From Rhyacichthys aspro (taxonomy: Eukaryota; Chordata; Actinopteri; Gobiiformes; Rhyacichthyidae), in NCBI GenBank assembly GCA_036850595.1, contig CM072162.1:22553791-22617790 (forward strand): a DNA stretch of 64,000 nt, read 5' to 3'. Positions within the stretch are counted from its first letter, which is position 1. Each line of letters begins with the position of its first letter. Below, in pieces: positions 11,604 to 23,289 of this stretch. The translations under genes were made by a program, and so were the position numbers. Below the pieces are notes generated by a model. That model was given only the letters and a program-made list of their open reading frames with translations. It had not been told where the DNA came from and made no database searches.

Positions 11604-12591
11604 CACACATGTCAAACTTAAGGCACTGGGGCCAAATGCAGTCCTTTGTGATGTTTTATGTTGCCCCTCAATACTTTTGGTGAGTAATATTTTGGAGTTT
11701 TAGGTTTCAGCTTAATTTGAACAGGTTTTATACCGTCTTAAACAGGTTGTAATTGGATTTGAAGAGGTTTTATATGGATTTGAAGAGGTTTTATATGGTC
11801 TTGAAGAGGTTTTATATGGTCTTGAACAACTAATTTATAATTAATATAAAAATTTTTTTGGTTTTGAGTAGGTTTTATTTGGTCTTGAACAGGTTTTATT
11901 TGGTCTTGAACAGGTTTTATATGATCTTGAACAGGTTTTATATGATCTTGAACTGGTTTTATTTGGTCTTGAAGAGGTTTTATTTGGTCTTGAACAGGTT
12001 TTATATGATCTTGAACTTGTTTTTATGTTTGAATTTTTATATTCTTAATTTTATTTTTTAATTTTATATTTTTTTTAATTTATTAAGTTTAGTTTTAATG
12101 TTTGGTTTTATAGTTGAACTTTTTATTTGTAGGTTTTTATGTTGAACAGGTTTTATATGGTCTTGAAGAGGTTTTATATGGTCTTGAACTGGTTTTATAT
12201 GGTCTTGAACTGGTTTTATATGGTCTTGAAGAGGTTTTATATGGTCTTGAACTGGTTTTATATGGTCTTGAATAGGTTTTATATGGTCTTGAAAGGTAAT
12301 GGTCTTGAAGAGGTTAATGGTCTTAATGGTTTTAATGGTCTTATAGGTTTTAATGGTTGAATGGTTTTATATGGTTTAAGAGGTTTTAGTTGGTTTTGTT
12401 GGATTTGAGCTGTTTTTAGTTGGATTTGAGCAGTTTTTAGTTGCATTTTAACAGATTTCAGTTGGATTTGAGCAGTTTTTAGTTGGATTTGAGCAGTTTT
12501 TAGTTGCATTTTAACAGGTTTTAGTTGGATTTTTCACAGTCTTTGGCCCCTGAAATGCTTTTTATTCACCACTTTGAGTTTTACACCACTG
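11604..12591. mobile_element. Non-autonomous hAT-like element
   Basis: The left end CACACATGTCAAACT at 11604 and the inverted right end CAGTGGTGTAAAACT (ending at 12591) match at 11 of 15 positions. Just inside, ggggccaaa occurs at both ends in inverted orientation (11628-11636 and around 12545). The flanks CAATAAGC (11596-11603) and CAATAAAC (12592-12599) form an 8-bp target duplication with one mismatch, as expected for hAT transposons. Between the ends there is no transposase, only a 21-bp minisatellite and AT-rich sequence. The left-end sequence (tcaaactcaaggc type) resembles a widespread fish repeat. Confidence 0.65.
11716..12535 (+). repeat. 21-bp minisatellite inside the hAT-like element
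   Basis: Tandem units of 21 bp. Left and central units follow gttttatatggtcttgaaca; the right-hand units (from about 12,380) follow agttggatttgagcagtttt, same length with a diverged sequence. An AT-rich gap of about 110 bp (12,020-12,130) interrupts the array. Because 21 is a multiple of three, the array gives long open frames reading a 7-residue repeat (LNRFYMV type), which are artefacts. A short related piece occurs at 53,455-53,520. Confidence 0.85.
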
Positions 12592-12599
12592 CAATAAAC

Positions 12600-14610
12600 C
12601 AATATTACTTGCAATACAAATTTCAGCAATTACTTTTTCACTGGAACTGTTTCAGACTTCTGACTTTATGGTTTCAAGTGCAGCTCTTACCGACGACCTT
12701 TCTGATGCTATCATGCTAATGCTAAATGCTCAGACAACGCTAATATTTTTATAATAATATCCTGCTGTTTGTTTCTCTAAAAGTGCAATGAATCCCAGTC
12801 ACATCTTTGTGTTTTGCCCAAATTCAAGTCTCGGGGCAGAATAAACTTAGCCCTAACAGTAGGTAATACAAGGGGGCGTGGCTTCACACCTGTCAATCAC
12901 CAAATGAGGAAGATGATTGGTGCTGAAGTCACATTGTGCTCGGGCTGTAAAAAAGAAGCACCTTTTTACTTTTTTGTGGTGTTTTTGAAATATTAGTGCC
13001 ATCAGAACTCTTCTAAAATCTTCCACAAGAAATATAAACATAAAAATATAAACGTAAACATGCTTAATACATTGCCTATTGATACCAGAGCCCCCTATGC
13101 CCCTTTCACAGTGGTTCTAGTTCTGTGTTTGATCAAGTTTTCACACTCCACACTTCAACTCTTAAAACTTTTGTTCTCAAGTATTTATTTTCCGACCGTG
13201 TAGCTTTTTTGAAACATCCCAATGGTCTGGAAAAAGTAAATATTTAATACATGAAGAGCGTGTAATGTCATGTAATGTCATTTATATCATCATCGTGAGA
13301 CCTGAAGATGTCATCTATATCATTAGGAATTGTGAAAGATGACTATATCCAGCCCAGTTTTTAATTTGGCTCCAGAATAAGTGTGGTCAATGTGAAAAAG
13401 AGCAATAGAAAATGCTATATTCTGCTCTTGTTTGACACTGTGCTCCTCTAAACTCGACACAAACATCGTGAACCTCACATAAACCCAACTCAAACCACAA
13501 TGAACTGAAACAATAGAATTAAACCACCGGCTCCAGGAGACTCGTGTTGTTGTGATACCTGTGTGTTCTGAGTCCGTCTGACGCTTGAACACCGCTGACC
13601 CAGATGTTTAAGTGGGTCATGGGAACAGCACCCCTCACTGGGGCAGAGACGGGGGCAGGACACTGGGGCAGTGCCCTGATTAGACTCAGATTAGTTTTGG
13701 GAATTCATGGCTCCTCCTCTTGAGCTTTACCCCCTTCACTCTCTTCACCACAGATTCTTCTTCTTTTTCCATTGCTCTGTTTTATTTCTGATGTGTTTAG
13801 CTTTGGTTTAACTTTAGATCCTGATGTAGAGCTCACCTTTAAGGCACTTTTAAAAGGCTCTTCGCACAAAATTTAAATATATTTGTCTCAGTTTTGAACA
13901 TAGAACACAGGTTTTAAAGGTGTATGGTGTAAAATGTTGACAACAAGATGAAACAGATCAGTCAAAGCTGTTTTTCCAGTTCAGTTTATTTTGTTCATTC
14001 AAAGTAAAACACAACACAATACTTTCACTAAATCTGAATAAAAGACCAAAAGAGTTTAGGCTGAAGTAAAAACTTAATGTGTCTTACGTTTATATTAAAA
14101 TGACTAAGTAAGAATAATACTATTAAACAAAACAAGAGCGAAGGAAAAACAAAAAATATAGTTTTTAATTGTGTTTAATTGAAACTACAACTGATTTTTC
14201 AATATTAATTCCTGTTATTGGATTAAAAACTCTAAGACCAGACACTTAGAAACAGCTTTACTTAAAAAGAGCACCATTAATTGAAGCTTTAAAATGACAA
14301 AACATAAATACGATATACAAAATTTGTTCCTGGTTTCATTTGTAGTATTCGTGTGTAGTTCAATAGGCACCAGTTTTACAAAATACCAGCAAACAATACA
14401 CAACAAGCTCCAATCTGTTCACATACTTGGCCTTTTTACCGTCTCACTCGCTGAAGCTAAACGGGACACAGACAAAGATGGAACACATTCCTTTATTTCC
14501 TTCCATTTGTTTCCGTTCAGACTAAAACTGAAAAACACCAACGATGTTTTATTGAAAGTGTTTGTCACAGTTTTATTTGATGGTGAGAATAACTCGTTCG
14601 AGACAGACTG
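12600..14610. other. No gene seen; one GC/CCAAT patch
   Basis: AT-rich spacer. At 12,872-12,920 there is a GC box variant GGGGGCGTGGC, then gtcaatcacc and gatgattggtg, similar in layout to the patch near 8.4 kb. At 13,283-13,310 a few words (gagacctgaagatgtcat) recall subfamily A, too weak to call. No exon is supportable. Confidence 0.4.
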
Positions 14611-14787
14611 ATGCCGTTGTCTCTCTTTTGTCTGACGTCTTCCTGGTTTGTTTCAGTCTCCAGTGAAGAGCAGAAATGGGACAGAGATCCTGTGTGGGAC
14701 GATGGAGGAGGAGGTGTCACTCTGATTGGACCTGAGCCAACTGCTCCCAGCTTCAGGTCTGGACCGGTTCCAAGTCTTCAAAACTGA
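14611..14787 (+). other. Exon-like short reading frame (58 codons)
   Basis: A good 3' splice site (tcctggtttgtttcag, AG at 14,655-14,656) opens into a frame of 42 codons ending at a TGA at 14,785-14,787. The peptide is acidic and tryptophan-containing (EEQKWDRDPVWDDGGGG, then VTLIGPEPTAPS). The same frame also runs upstream through the splice site to an ATG at 14,611, giving a short hydrophobic leader (MPLSLFCLTSSWFVSV), although its start context is poor. It could be a terminal exon of an unseen gene, a small secreted peptide, or chance. I do not recognise a family and find no partner exons. Confidence 0.2.
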
Positions 14788-15639
14788 ACCAAAAGTGTTT
14801 ATAATGAAGGTGTGCATCAGGGAAATTATGTTTTTTATTTTGGTAACTTTAAAATTATTTGTGATTCACCAGAACTGACATTTTTAACGTATTCCCCACA
14901 GTGTCACCAAACAAAATGGCTTCCTACAGTGGAACAAAACCATTAAATTAACCATATCATTAAATACATTAAAATATCTGTGAGGATTTTTTAGGTCAAC
15001 TGTATTTTTAGATTTTTTTTTTGTAATGCTCATATTTTTAAACTGTTTTGATTTATTTTTGTTCTACACTGTTCTCCTCTGTTCAATTTATTTGATTTTT
15101 TCTCTCTCTAACCCGAGTCTAAATTAGGACTAGATCAGGACTAAACTTTTCCCACGTTCCTGTTCATATCATCATCCGTTACATGAGCTGTGTCCTCTTG
15201 TGCTTGATGATTTTAATGAAAACAAAAGACAAAGAAACTAAGAAAATAACTAAACAGTCCGACACAAACCCACAACAGACTCGTTATTATTCTACGGCCC
15301 AATAACAACCATTAAACTTTTGTTTAAATTTTGTTTTAATTTGCCAAATGCATCTCATAATAGAATTTTGTTTATTTAATTTCATTTTCTCAACGATGAA
15401 GGTAAATTGGATTGGAATAGTCGAATTTGTGGGGCTTAGATATATTTTAAAAGGCTCAAGAAACCCCAAAATAAGCCCAGGTAATACGTTATGAATTATC
15501 AAAGCTTTAGTTGGTGGTTGCTATTGCTTTCGAGCCACTTTTGCTACTGTCACTGTTTTTTGTTTTATTAGAGCTTTAATCTGTGCTGTAACAGATCCAA
15601 TGGCAGTGTTTAAGGCTCATGATTACTTTGCTCGTTGGT
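14788..15639. other. No feature seen
   Basis: AT-rich spacer; nothing supportable. Confidence 0.45.
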
Positions 15640-16080
15640 ATAATTTAGCGCTGAGCAGAAGAGTGTTGTTTCTGACTCGTCCCGGGCTCGTTTCCGTCGC
15701 GTCCCGGTGCGAGTGCCTCCGTCTCTGGCTCGGCGTCAGACTCTGAACATCAGGTGTTGTAATCCGAGTCTGTTAAACACGTCTGCTCCGGCCAAACTGC
15801 CCCCGGCTCCGTCTCGGTCTCTGCCAAAGTCGTCCCCCTCGGCGCCGGTCAGGAGCTGTGAACCCGGAGCGGACGCATGCCAGAGACTCGTACCGGACGT
15901 CCTGCCAAGAGCAACAAGCCTGTGGCCAGACGTTAAGTGTTGAGAGGTCAGCGCCGGCCAAGTGCGGTCCAGTGAGGGGTATCCTGGTTCAGCGCCGGCC
16001 AAATAATACCCTCAGGCTGTTACCGAGGCCTGGACTCACTCACTGGCCTCGAACAGGAGGATCATACGCTCTCTGAGGGT
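15640..16080. other. Isolated CpG-rich patch, origin unknown
   Basis: Abruptly GC- and CpG-rich compared with both flanks. It contains a 13-bp direct repeat CAGCGCCGGCCAA at 15,949-15,961 and 15,990-16,002. Frames on both strands are partly open; the plus-strand peptide is proline- and serine-rich (for example APAKLPPAPSRSLPKSS). The sharp edges suggest an inserted retroelement leader or LTR fragment, or a small CpG island. I cannot decide between these. Confidence 0.35.
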
Positions 16081-16325
16081 TTGGTCCAGCGTTTAATGGA
16101 CTCAGAGGATGGAGACTGAATTAGGCTGATTCCCAAGTCAATAAACATGTTTATATTAGCAGGGATGTGCTTATTGAATCAAAAAAGAGATCATACAGGA
16201 GATAATTCTTGCTTTTTATTAAGTGTTAAGCTGTGGTTTGTGTCAGTTCAGTATCAGACACTTTTAGTAACGTCTCAAAAGAGTAATACTGTACTCTGTG
16301 GTCACCCGTTAAACAGGGTTTCAAC

Positions 16326-16670
16326 GATTTTTTTACTGTTGCATTTAGTTTTTCAGTGTACTCTCCTAAAGTTTATTGTAACAGGAATCATCTGAAAAAA
16401 TGAGACCTTAAGACGTGATCTAGTCTTTATAATGAAGGATTTTAATAGATGAGAATGATCAGTCCACAGCAGGATTTTGTCCAATCACAGCTCACTTCAG
16501 GTAAAAAGGAGCGCTCCCATTGGTCGACACTGATGTCAACAACGAAGGAACAAGGAAATAAACCAAGGAAATGGGTTATTCTGTTGGAAATATGTCTTAT
16601 TTTACAGAGAAACAGCTCAAAAAAGATAAAAATAGAGAAACAGGAGCAAATGAAACATGAATAAATGTTG
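16326..16670 (+). repeat. Interspersed element, subfamily A, copy 2
   Basis: Complete by comparison with the other A copies. It has the opening ttttttactgttgcatttag, the tagtctttataatgaaggat block, agtccacagcaggattttgt, CCAATCACAG, and the palindrome core with GTCGACACTG. It ends near gaaacatgaataaatgttg. Confidence 0.75.
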
Positions 16671-17011
16671 CAGTGTTTAATGAGATGGATTTAAAAGTTC
16701 CACAACAAGAAGTTTCTTTTTACCTAAATACAGAGTGAAAAATTACAAGCTTCTTTAGGTCATGCCTGTTCCAAACTCTGCCCAAACCCGAACTGAAACT
16801 CAGTCTTCTCTGATGAAAGATGTCATACCCTCTGTAGCTCACTATGTCACAGGAAAACAAAGCTTAGAGGAACACAATCCTTAGGGGAAAAAAAAGCTCC
16901 AGCAGTGCTCAGTTTGTCGTCAGATTTTCCAGTTGCTATTGTTATTTTGTGGTGAACAAAGACTGTTGAGATCTGTCAAAACAACAAACCTCTCTGTCTT
17001 TTGTTTCTCAG

Positions 17012-17110
17012 ACATTAAAGAGCACTGCTGTAGGAAAAGCTGACCTCATCGATGTGACGTCCAGAGGAATCTAGACTTGTCCCGGTCTGGCCCCGGTCCA
17101 GAGTCCTGAG
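17012..17110 (+). other. Possible non-coding exon
   Basis: A strong acceptor (tctctgtcttttgtttctca then g at 17,011) and a strong donor (CTGAG|gtaag, GT at 17,111-17,112) bracket 99 bp. All three plus-strand frames contain a stop, so it could only be a non-coding or UTR exon. No promoter or second exon was found. Chance pairing of splice-like sites in 64 kb is likely. Confidence 0.2.
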
Positions 17111-17559
17111 GTAAGATGGCACCAGTCTCCGTTTGGCTTTAGAGTCCTCAAATAAAACACTACAGGTGCCACTGGGCTAAACATCGAGTGGAGCCAACAT
17201 TACTCTCCACGAGGCCACGAGAGGATAAACACTGAGGCTCGGGCCAAAACCAACCTCCAGCTCTTCACGGCTCAGTCCCACTCAGCAGGGAACCCTCCGA
17301 CCAGAGCAGGATCCAGAACGTTCTCTTCTTATTCACAGTTGATTTGTTTTTCCGTCGCTGGAGCTGGACCTCTTAAAGAAAGGTTAAAAACAGACACATT
17401 TGGGTCGAGCAGGACGCACTGCTCTGTAAATGTTTTCAGTGTTTTTGACAAAACAGAACTGCGACTATCAATGTCAGACATTTTTGTGACAACTGCTTAT
17501 TTTTTACTCGCTTTTGTTCTTTTTAAGAAATGTTTAGCCCGTCTTTGATCAATATCTAA

Positions 17560-17795
17560 CAATCAATCTAAAAAATAGTTTCTTCCCGAGGACTGTGAAA
17601 GACTGACTTGCACCTTATTCTGCATTTTACATAACACACATTTTTATCCCTTTTATTCTGTATTTAATATAATTTATTTTATTTTGTTAAAGTGTATCCT
17701 GCTGCTGCTGATATTTAAAGGACTGCTCCTTAAAGTGAATTTTGTTTTATAGAAATGTACAATGACAATAAAGACTGATCTAATCTAATATATGT
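17560..17795 (+). mobile_element. LINE 3' tail fragment
   Basis: The sequence gactgtgaaagactgacttg, an AT-rich stretch with tgctgctgctg, and the ending aatgacaataaagactgatc followed by taatctaat form the classical 3' end of a fish non-LTR retrotransposon. No coding part remains. Confidence 0.55.
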
Positions 17796-18599
17796 TTTGT
17801 TGAAATGACATGAAACATACAACAACCTTCCCTTTGCTGTTTTAAAGACAAAATAAAAAATAAACTCTGCTACAAGTCACAAAGCTCGAAGCTGCTGCTT
17901 TGGAGTCTGTCTTTATCTTTGTTCATTTTAAAGTCGAGGTCAAAAAAGACCTTCTCAGCTCAATCACACATTAACATTAACAAACGAAGATTAACCACTA
18001 AACAAACCAACACTAAGTTTATTACGTAATTACTTATTAACTTAATTAATTAAATATTATGTGATATTTTCTGATGTCCATTTAATATTACGTAGCCATG
18101 TTTTGAGTTAAATCACCTGCTCATAGCTCACTGCAACAAAAACGAAAATCAGTATTTGTCTGCTTCATTTTAAGAAACTTTAGAGACTTTAAAGACGTGT
18201 TAATTTAGGTTTTTGACAAACTCTGTGTATCAAAAAACACTGATAATTAGCTTTACCACCTATCACTCTGTTTTCTATTATTTCATACAACTATTATTTG
18301 ACCAAAAGTGCCTTAAATTGTTTAGCTGAATGTGGAAGTTTGTCCTGTCTATTGTAGAAGAAATGTAAGACAAGTAAGAACATCTGGAGTTAAACGGTTT
18401 GACCTTTTGTGATTTTAAATGTGCTTTTATTACAGTAACACTTTCATACAGTCTTCATTTACTTCTTTTCCGACGGCGTTCAGATCTTACTCTCTCTCAG
18501 ACTTTCCATCATTCAGGAAAACCCCTGGAAAGTCGAAGAATCCCAGTGATGAGGGGGCTTTGTGTTAAAGAAAAACTGGACAATCCAATCTTCGTCAGT
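17796..18599. other. No feature seen
   Basis: AT-rich spacer; the short frames are unremarkable. Confidence 0.45.
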
Positions 18600-18960
18600 G
18601 TTTAACGGTTCATTTCGGTCCCGGCTGATGTTAATTGGCGCGGCGCTACCTGCCACCGGCCTCTTCTCTGAAATGACTTGTGGATTGAAGCATATGGACG
18701 AGGAGCCGCGCCGGGAGCTGGGAACGACTCGGGGAAGGGTCCCATTAAATAAAAGCTGGCTAATTACTTTGTCCTCCCTTTTGTCCTGCGCCGTCCTGGC
18801 TCCCGTTCATATATCTTACTGTAATGAGTAAAGCCAAGCCTCGGCACCTGCGTTCGGTAATTAAACATATAAATTCTCCCGCAACGAAATATGTGCACTG
18901 ACCACCACTGATTTATAACGGCCTCTAAATTAGACTCTTATTTTCACACTTTTTTTTAGC
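18600..18960. promoter_or_regulatory. Enhancer-like non-coding block
   Basis: Unique, balanced sequence with CpGs and homeodomain sites: gttaattgg near 18,629, TAATTA at 18,761-18,766 and at 18,858-18,863. It has no coherent reading frame and contrasts strongly with its AT-rich flanks. Confidence 0.5.
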
Positions 18961-19378
18961 GAAAGCACAGCCGTTCATCAGCTCAGGTTCCATTTGGTTC
19001 AAGCACTTGTCTTCTTTGAGTCGAGTCGTCGGGTTTCCATTGTTGCCTTTTGGGATTTTTACACTTTACACCTTTCCGTCCAAGATTCAAATGAAAAATG
19101 TTCCTGTAAAAGCTTATTATTATGAAAAAGAGATCCAAAGCAAACAGGTTTGACTCATTTATGGTGCGTCCGGGTCATAACTCTCCAACATTAGACCCAG
19201 AGACGCAGTAAAAGGATCAGAGGAATGTTTAACTCAGAGGTTTTATTCCCAATGTACAAATGAATGTATGGATTGTAGAGGTAATGATATGTGTGTCTGT
19301 TTATTTTAAATTTCAGTAAGCCATCTCTTTCCATAGTTTATTATACTTATACTTCAACACTTCTAGTTACAAAATGAT
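18961..19378. other. No feature seen
   Basis: AT-rich spacer before the subfamily B copy. Confidence 0.4.
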
Positions 19379-19764
19379 TTAAACCCAAATAGTTTATTGT
19401 AAATTGTGTTTATTTTAAGGGATTGTAATAGATGAGAACCTCTATTCAGGAACAGAAAACCTTGGACAATCACATGCTCCAAAAAGGAGCGCTCCCATTG
19501 GTCGACACTTGTCACATGACGTTCCAGGAAGTTTAATAGCTGCAGATAAAGTGTATTTTCAGCTGAATATGTCTTTTAACAGAGAAACAGCTGAAAAAAG
19601 AAAAGCATCAACAGAGAAAAGGGAGGCAACGTAAAACACAGATAAATACTGTCAATTCAATCACGTAATGTTTAACGAGGAGGAGATAATTGTCGTCCTG
19701 ACGCTGAAGTCACAGCTAAGCTAACGCTAAACTCTACACTTCAGTTTGGTCAAATGGATTAGTA
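19379..19764 (+). repeat. Interspersed element, subfamily B, copy 2
   Basis: Starts at aaacccaaatagtttattgt, contains the full hairpin region (catgctccaaaaaggagcgc) and GTCGACACTTG, and stops at aaatggattagta. It lacks the final gaggaaaaactggtctggtt to ctagactg tail seen in copy 1. Confidence 0.75.
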
Positions 19765-19989
19765 AGTCTGTTGGTTAGAAATTGGACAAAGACCCAATGT
19801 GTCCAGAGTGAAGGTAAAGGCTGAACCAGACTCAGTCCAAAAGGTAAAAGTCAGTCTCTTTATTTGAGTGGATTAGATTAAAACATGTTGCATATTCAGA
19901 ATAAAGTACAGTAAAAGGAGAATTAGAGGCTATATATCAACCTCGAGCTCCCTTTTGGCTAATGGGACTAAATCCTGTGTTAAAACCTA

Positions 19990-20290
19990 ATGAAGTCATA
20001 ATTACCTGGATGTGCTTTACATTTGGAATGGGACCCGTCCAGTCTCTCTTCACCTCTGTGCCTCTGTATTAGTCTCTGTTTTGTTCCCTCATCATTCATC
20101 TGCTCTGATGACATTTCTTTATTTGCTTTGCATTATTTTTCTAATTTCTTTTCTGTGGCCAGAGCCTGCAGCTTTCACGGCATTCCTGACACTTTTCTTA
20201 ATAAATCACAGAGAAGTTAATGAAAACGGCATTCAGGCATATCCAAAATGATTGTGTTCTTTGTCATGCTAATAAAGTGAGAGATGTCGG
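19990..20290. promoter_or_regulatory. Enhancer-like non-coding block
   Basis: TAATTA at 19,999-20,004 followed by cctgga; the downstream part reads cttaataaatcacagagaag and aaaacggcattcaggc, a texture typical of conserved non-coding elements. Two overlapping frames (79 and 65 codons) are hydrophobic and unrecognised. Confidence 0.4.
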
Positions 20291-22729
20291 TCCAGTGGCT
20301 GAACGCCTGCACATTACCACAACTTGTGATTACGTCTGCCCTGTTGCACCTCCCTCTCCGGGTTTTGTTCGGCAGCACCTTTTCTTTCTGTAAAAATGAA
20401 AAGGAGTCAGTTTATCAGAGAAAAGAAAACACAGTCCCGAGACGTGGTGTTGAAATGACTCAGAAGTGATCGGTTTGAGTTGCTCTTGACCGACGTCTGG
20501 GTTAAAACAGGAACATTAACATTTAAAAAGATGTGTTGTGAGTATTTGTTGTGTGTTTCTTGATAATCAAACACAGTATTGACCTTCATGGATAGGTTTT
20601 AATGAAGCTGTAGATCAGACATTACACTTTTTCATGATATAAAGAAGATTTTTGCCTCTGATTTTGGAAGGAGGCAATACATAATATTTGTGTTTGGATT
20701 AGACTTTGTCACTGCTGTTTTTAATAAACATTTACCATTACCAACAATCAGTATTCATTCATTTATCCATTAACTCTTATTCCATTTGGAGTCATGTGTG
20801 GCTAAAGTTTGTTTTCATTGGACTTGAAGGATGAGCTTCAGTTTAAATGATTATTATTAGACTTTTTATTTCCATTTGTTATTATTTGTTCTTAGTGTCT
20901 GCAAAGCTCAACACTACATGGTTCAGCCTCACAACTACAGCAAAAGAGACCTTTACTGCTTTTATTTTCTTAAAAACTCACAATTTCAGCATTAACTTAA
21001 TTACTACACTTACAATGTAGATGTAACAGAATCCACAGTAATGTAGAGTCAAAGGGACAGGGCTCGACTTTAAAACAAAAGGTTGTGAGATTGTACAGAA
21101 GTTGTATTAAACATTTATTTACAGACACAACAATCAAACACAGAAGGGTTTCAGATCCCTTCCCTCTCTGTTTGAAGGTGGAATACTCCTGAGAAGCACA
21201 GTTCACACTTTTACAGTTTGTCCTTGAATGCATCACTTTATCTGCTCACTTTTAAATCTGTGGATGTTTTTCTTTGAAGTGAAAGATTGAGCAGATTAAA
21301 CATGTCACAGAAATAAAAACAGAGCCTTAATCTGCTGCAAATGGAGACTGTTTCTGCAAAAAATAAAAACAACAAAAAAACAAATGAAGCAGCTCTCATA
21401 AATCTAAAGCTCTGTCCAGTGATCTCCAACGAGAGAGACTTCTATTTTAAGACTCTGTGCTGCTCAAATATCCTCGAGTTACTTTAATTTGCTTAATTCA
21501 CAACTTTCAAAACGCTGTTCAGTTCATTTTTCGGCTCAGCAGCATTTCTCTGTAAATGACACGAAAACCACAAAGTCTATAAATGACAATTCAAATGGAA
21601 TATAGCTTTTTCTTTTCTTTTCACAGACCAGCAGCAAATAAGCCTCGGACCACTCCCAGATGTTGGAGACCCTTGTTTTTCAGAACTTCTTCACTACTTT
21701 TCTTAAAAAATCAGTTTACAAATGGAGTTCATAATTACTACATTCACAAACTACACAATCAGTAGCAGAGGCTTCGTCTTACAGCTGCGTTTAACTAAAA
21801 TATAAGTTAGTAAAGATCTACAAAACTAGACCAAGTGACAATTTCATTTACCTTTTCACATTTCTCTTCTTTTTTATTTTATTTTGGTCATAAATCTGTT
21901 GCAGAAGCAGCAGTGTCCAATGCCTCATCATCATCTGAGCCCAACCTTTTTTAAAAGCGGGACTTACTGCTGTTTACGTGAATTTTAGGCTGAACATATT
22001 TACGAGGTGGCTTCAAATGCACCACGTGAACTGTATAACTCTGTAATATTCCTCTGTAATATACCTGTGTAATGGCAGCAGAGTGTCATTATGTGAGCGA
22101 CATATTTGCATGGGTTTGTTCCAGTGGTTTTTTCATATTTTTTGAAGCATTTCTCCAAAAGCGGACTCGTGTCTATTTCTGGATGTGACCCTGAATGTGT
22201 TGCGCTGCTGTGAACTGAGAGTGATGTGGAAAAGACAAGTGTAAAAATAACACAAAGGCTTCATTTTGTCTGATTGTGACACAGGTGAAGTCTTCAGTGT
22301 TTCTTTAATGTGTCTTTGTCTTGTTCCAGATGATTTTTGCAGGTGTTTATCTGCTTTTTACATTCAGCTCAAATAATGAAGTAAGTTATCGTACTGTTGG
22401 AGTTCTAGAGTCCGGGTTTGGTCTTGAGTCAGGCCTAAGACCACTTTCGGGAATAAATAAATGCAGCTGATCTCATGTCTCATGGTCTGTGTATTTTCTC
22501 ACCAACGGATTTCTGTTTTGATGTGAGAAAAAAACTAAACTGGAAAACAAGCTGTATCCTGATGACATATCAAAAACTCCACTCTGCTTCTTGAGTCTCT
22601 CAGACAGACAGGAACGGTGCACAAAAAGTGAAAAACTGCTCATTTCAGAATCAGGAAAATACTTATTTTCTAATTTTGTTTTTTTATTATCAAAACACCA
22701 GGCTTTAGTGCCATATGTGAGAATAATAC
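20291..22729. other. No gene seen; one octamer
   Basis: AT-rich spacer. A perfect octamer on the minus strand (ATTTGCAT, 22,104-22,111) sits in a slightly less AT-rich patch at 22,000-22,150. Nothing else is supportable. Confidence 0.4.
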
Positions 22730-23060
22730 CTTTTTTTGTGTGTTTTTGATCTGTTTCTCTGTAAAATAAGACGTATTTCCAACAGAATAACCCATTTCCT
22801 TGGTTTATTTCCTTGTTCCTTCGTTGTTGACATCAGTGTCGACCAATGGGAGCGCTCCTTTTTACCTGAAGTGAGCTGTGATTGGACAAAATCCTGCTGT
22901 GGACTGATCATTCTCATCTATTAAAATCCTTCATTATAAAGACTAGATCACGTCTTAAGGTCTCATTATTTCAGATGATTCCTGTTACAATAAACTTTAG
23001 GAGATTACACTGAAAAAAATAAATGAAACAGGAAAAAAAAATCAGATAATGGACTTTTAA
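22730..23060 (-). repeat. Interspersed element, subfamily A, copy 3
   Basis: Minus-strand copy. It reads from the tail gatctgtttctctgtaaaat through gtcgaccaatgggagcgctc to the outer end ttaggagattacactgaaaa and aatggacttttaagg. The tail end is slightly diverged (tgtgtgtttttgatctg). Confidence 0.75.
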
Positions 23061-23289
23061 GGCATGGTCTTTTTGGGTGTAAAATTTACTAACTTACCCA
23101 AACCTTAATGAAACCAGTCAGATTTATTAAACATGCAAAGCACCATTTTTTAAACTATTTTTAGATGGAGCAACGTCTTAGTTCATGTTTTGATCCATTG
23201 CTTCACAATTATTCTTATTTATTTTCCTTCAAACTACGAGGATTTACAGATTTGAAAGTGTTGTTATCGTCCGTGTTCTCTTCAGACAC

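Noticed and set aside
11858..12509. Frames reading a 7-residue repeat (LNRFYMV type)
   Set aside because: Artefact of the 21-bp minisatellite inside the hAT-like element.
13283..13330. Possible further subfamily A fragment
   Set aside because: Only about 25 bases resemble the family (gagacctgaagatgtcat), not enough to separate from chance.
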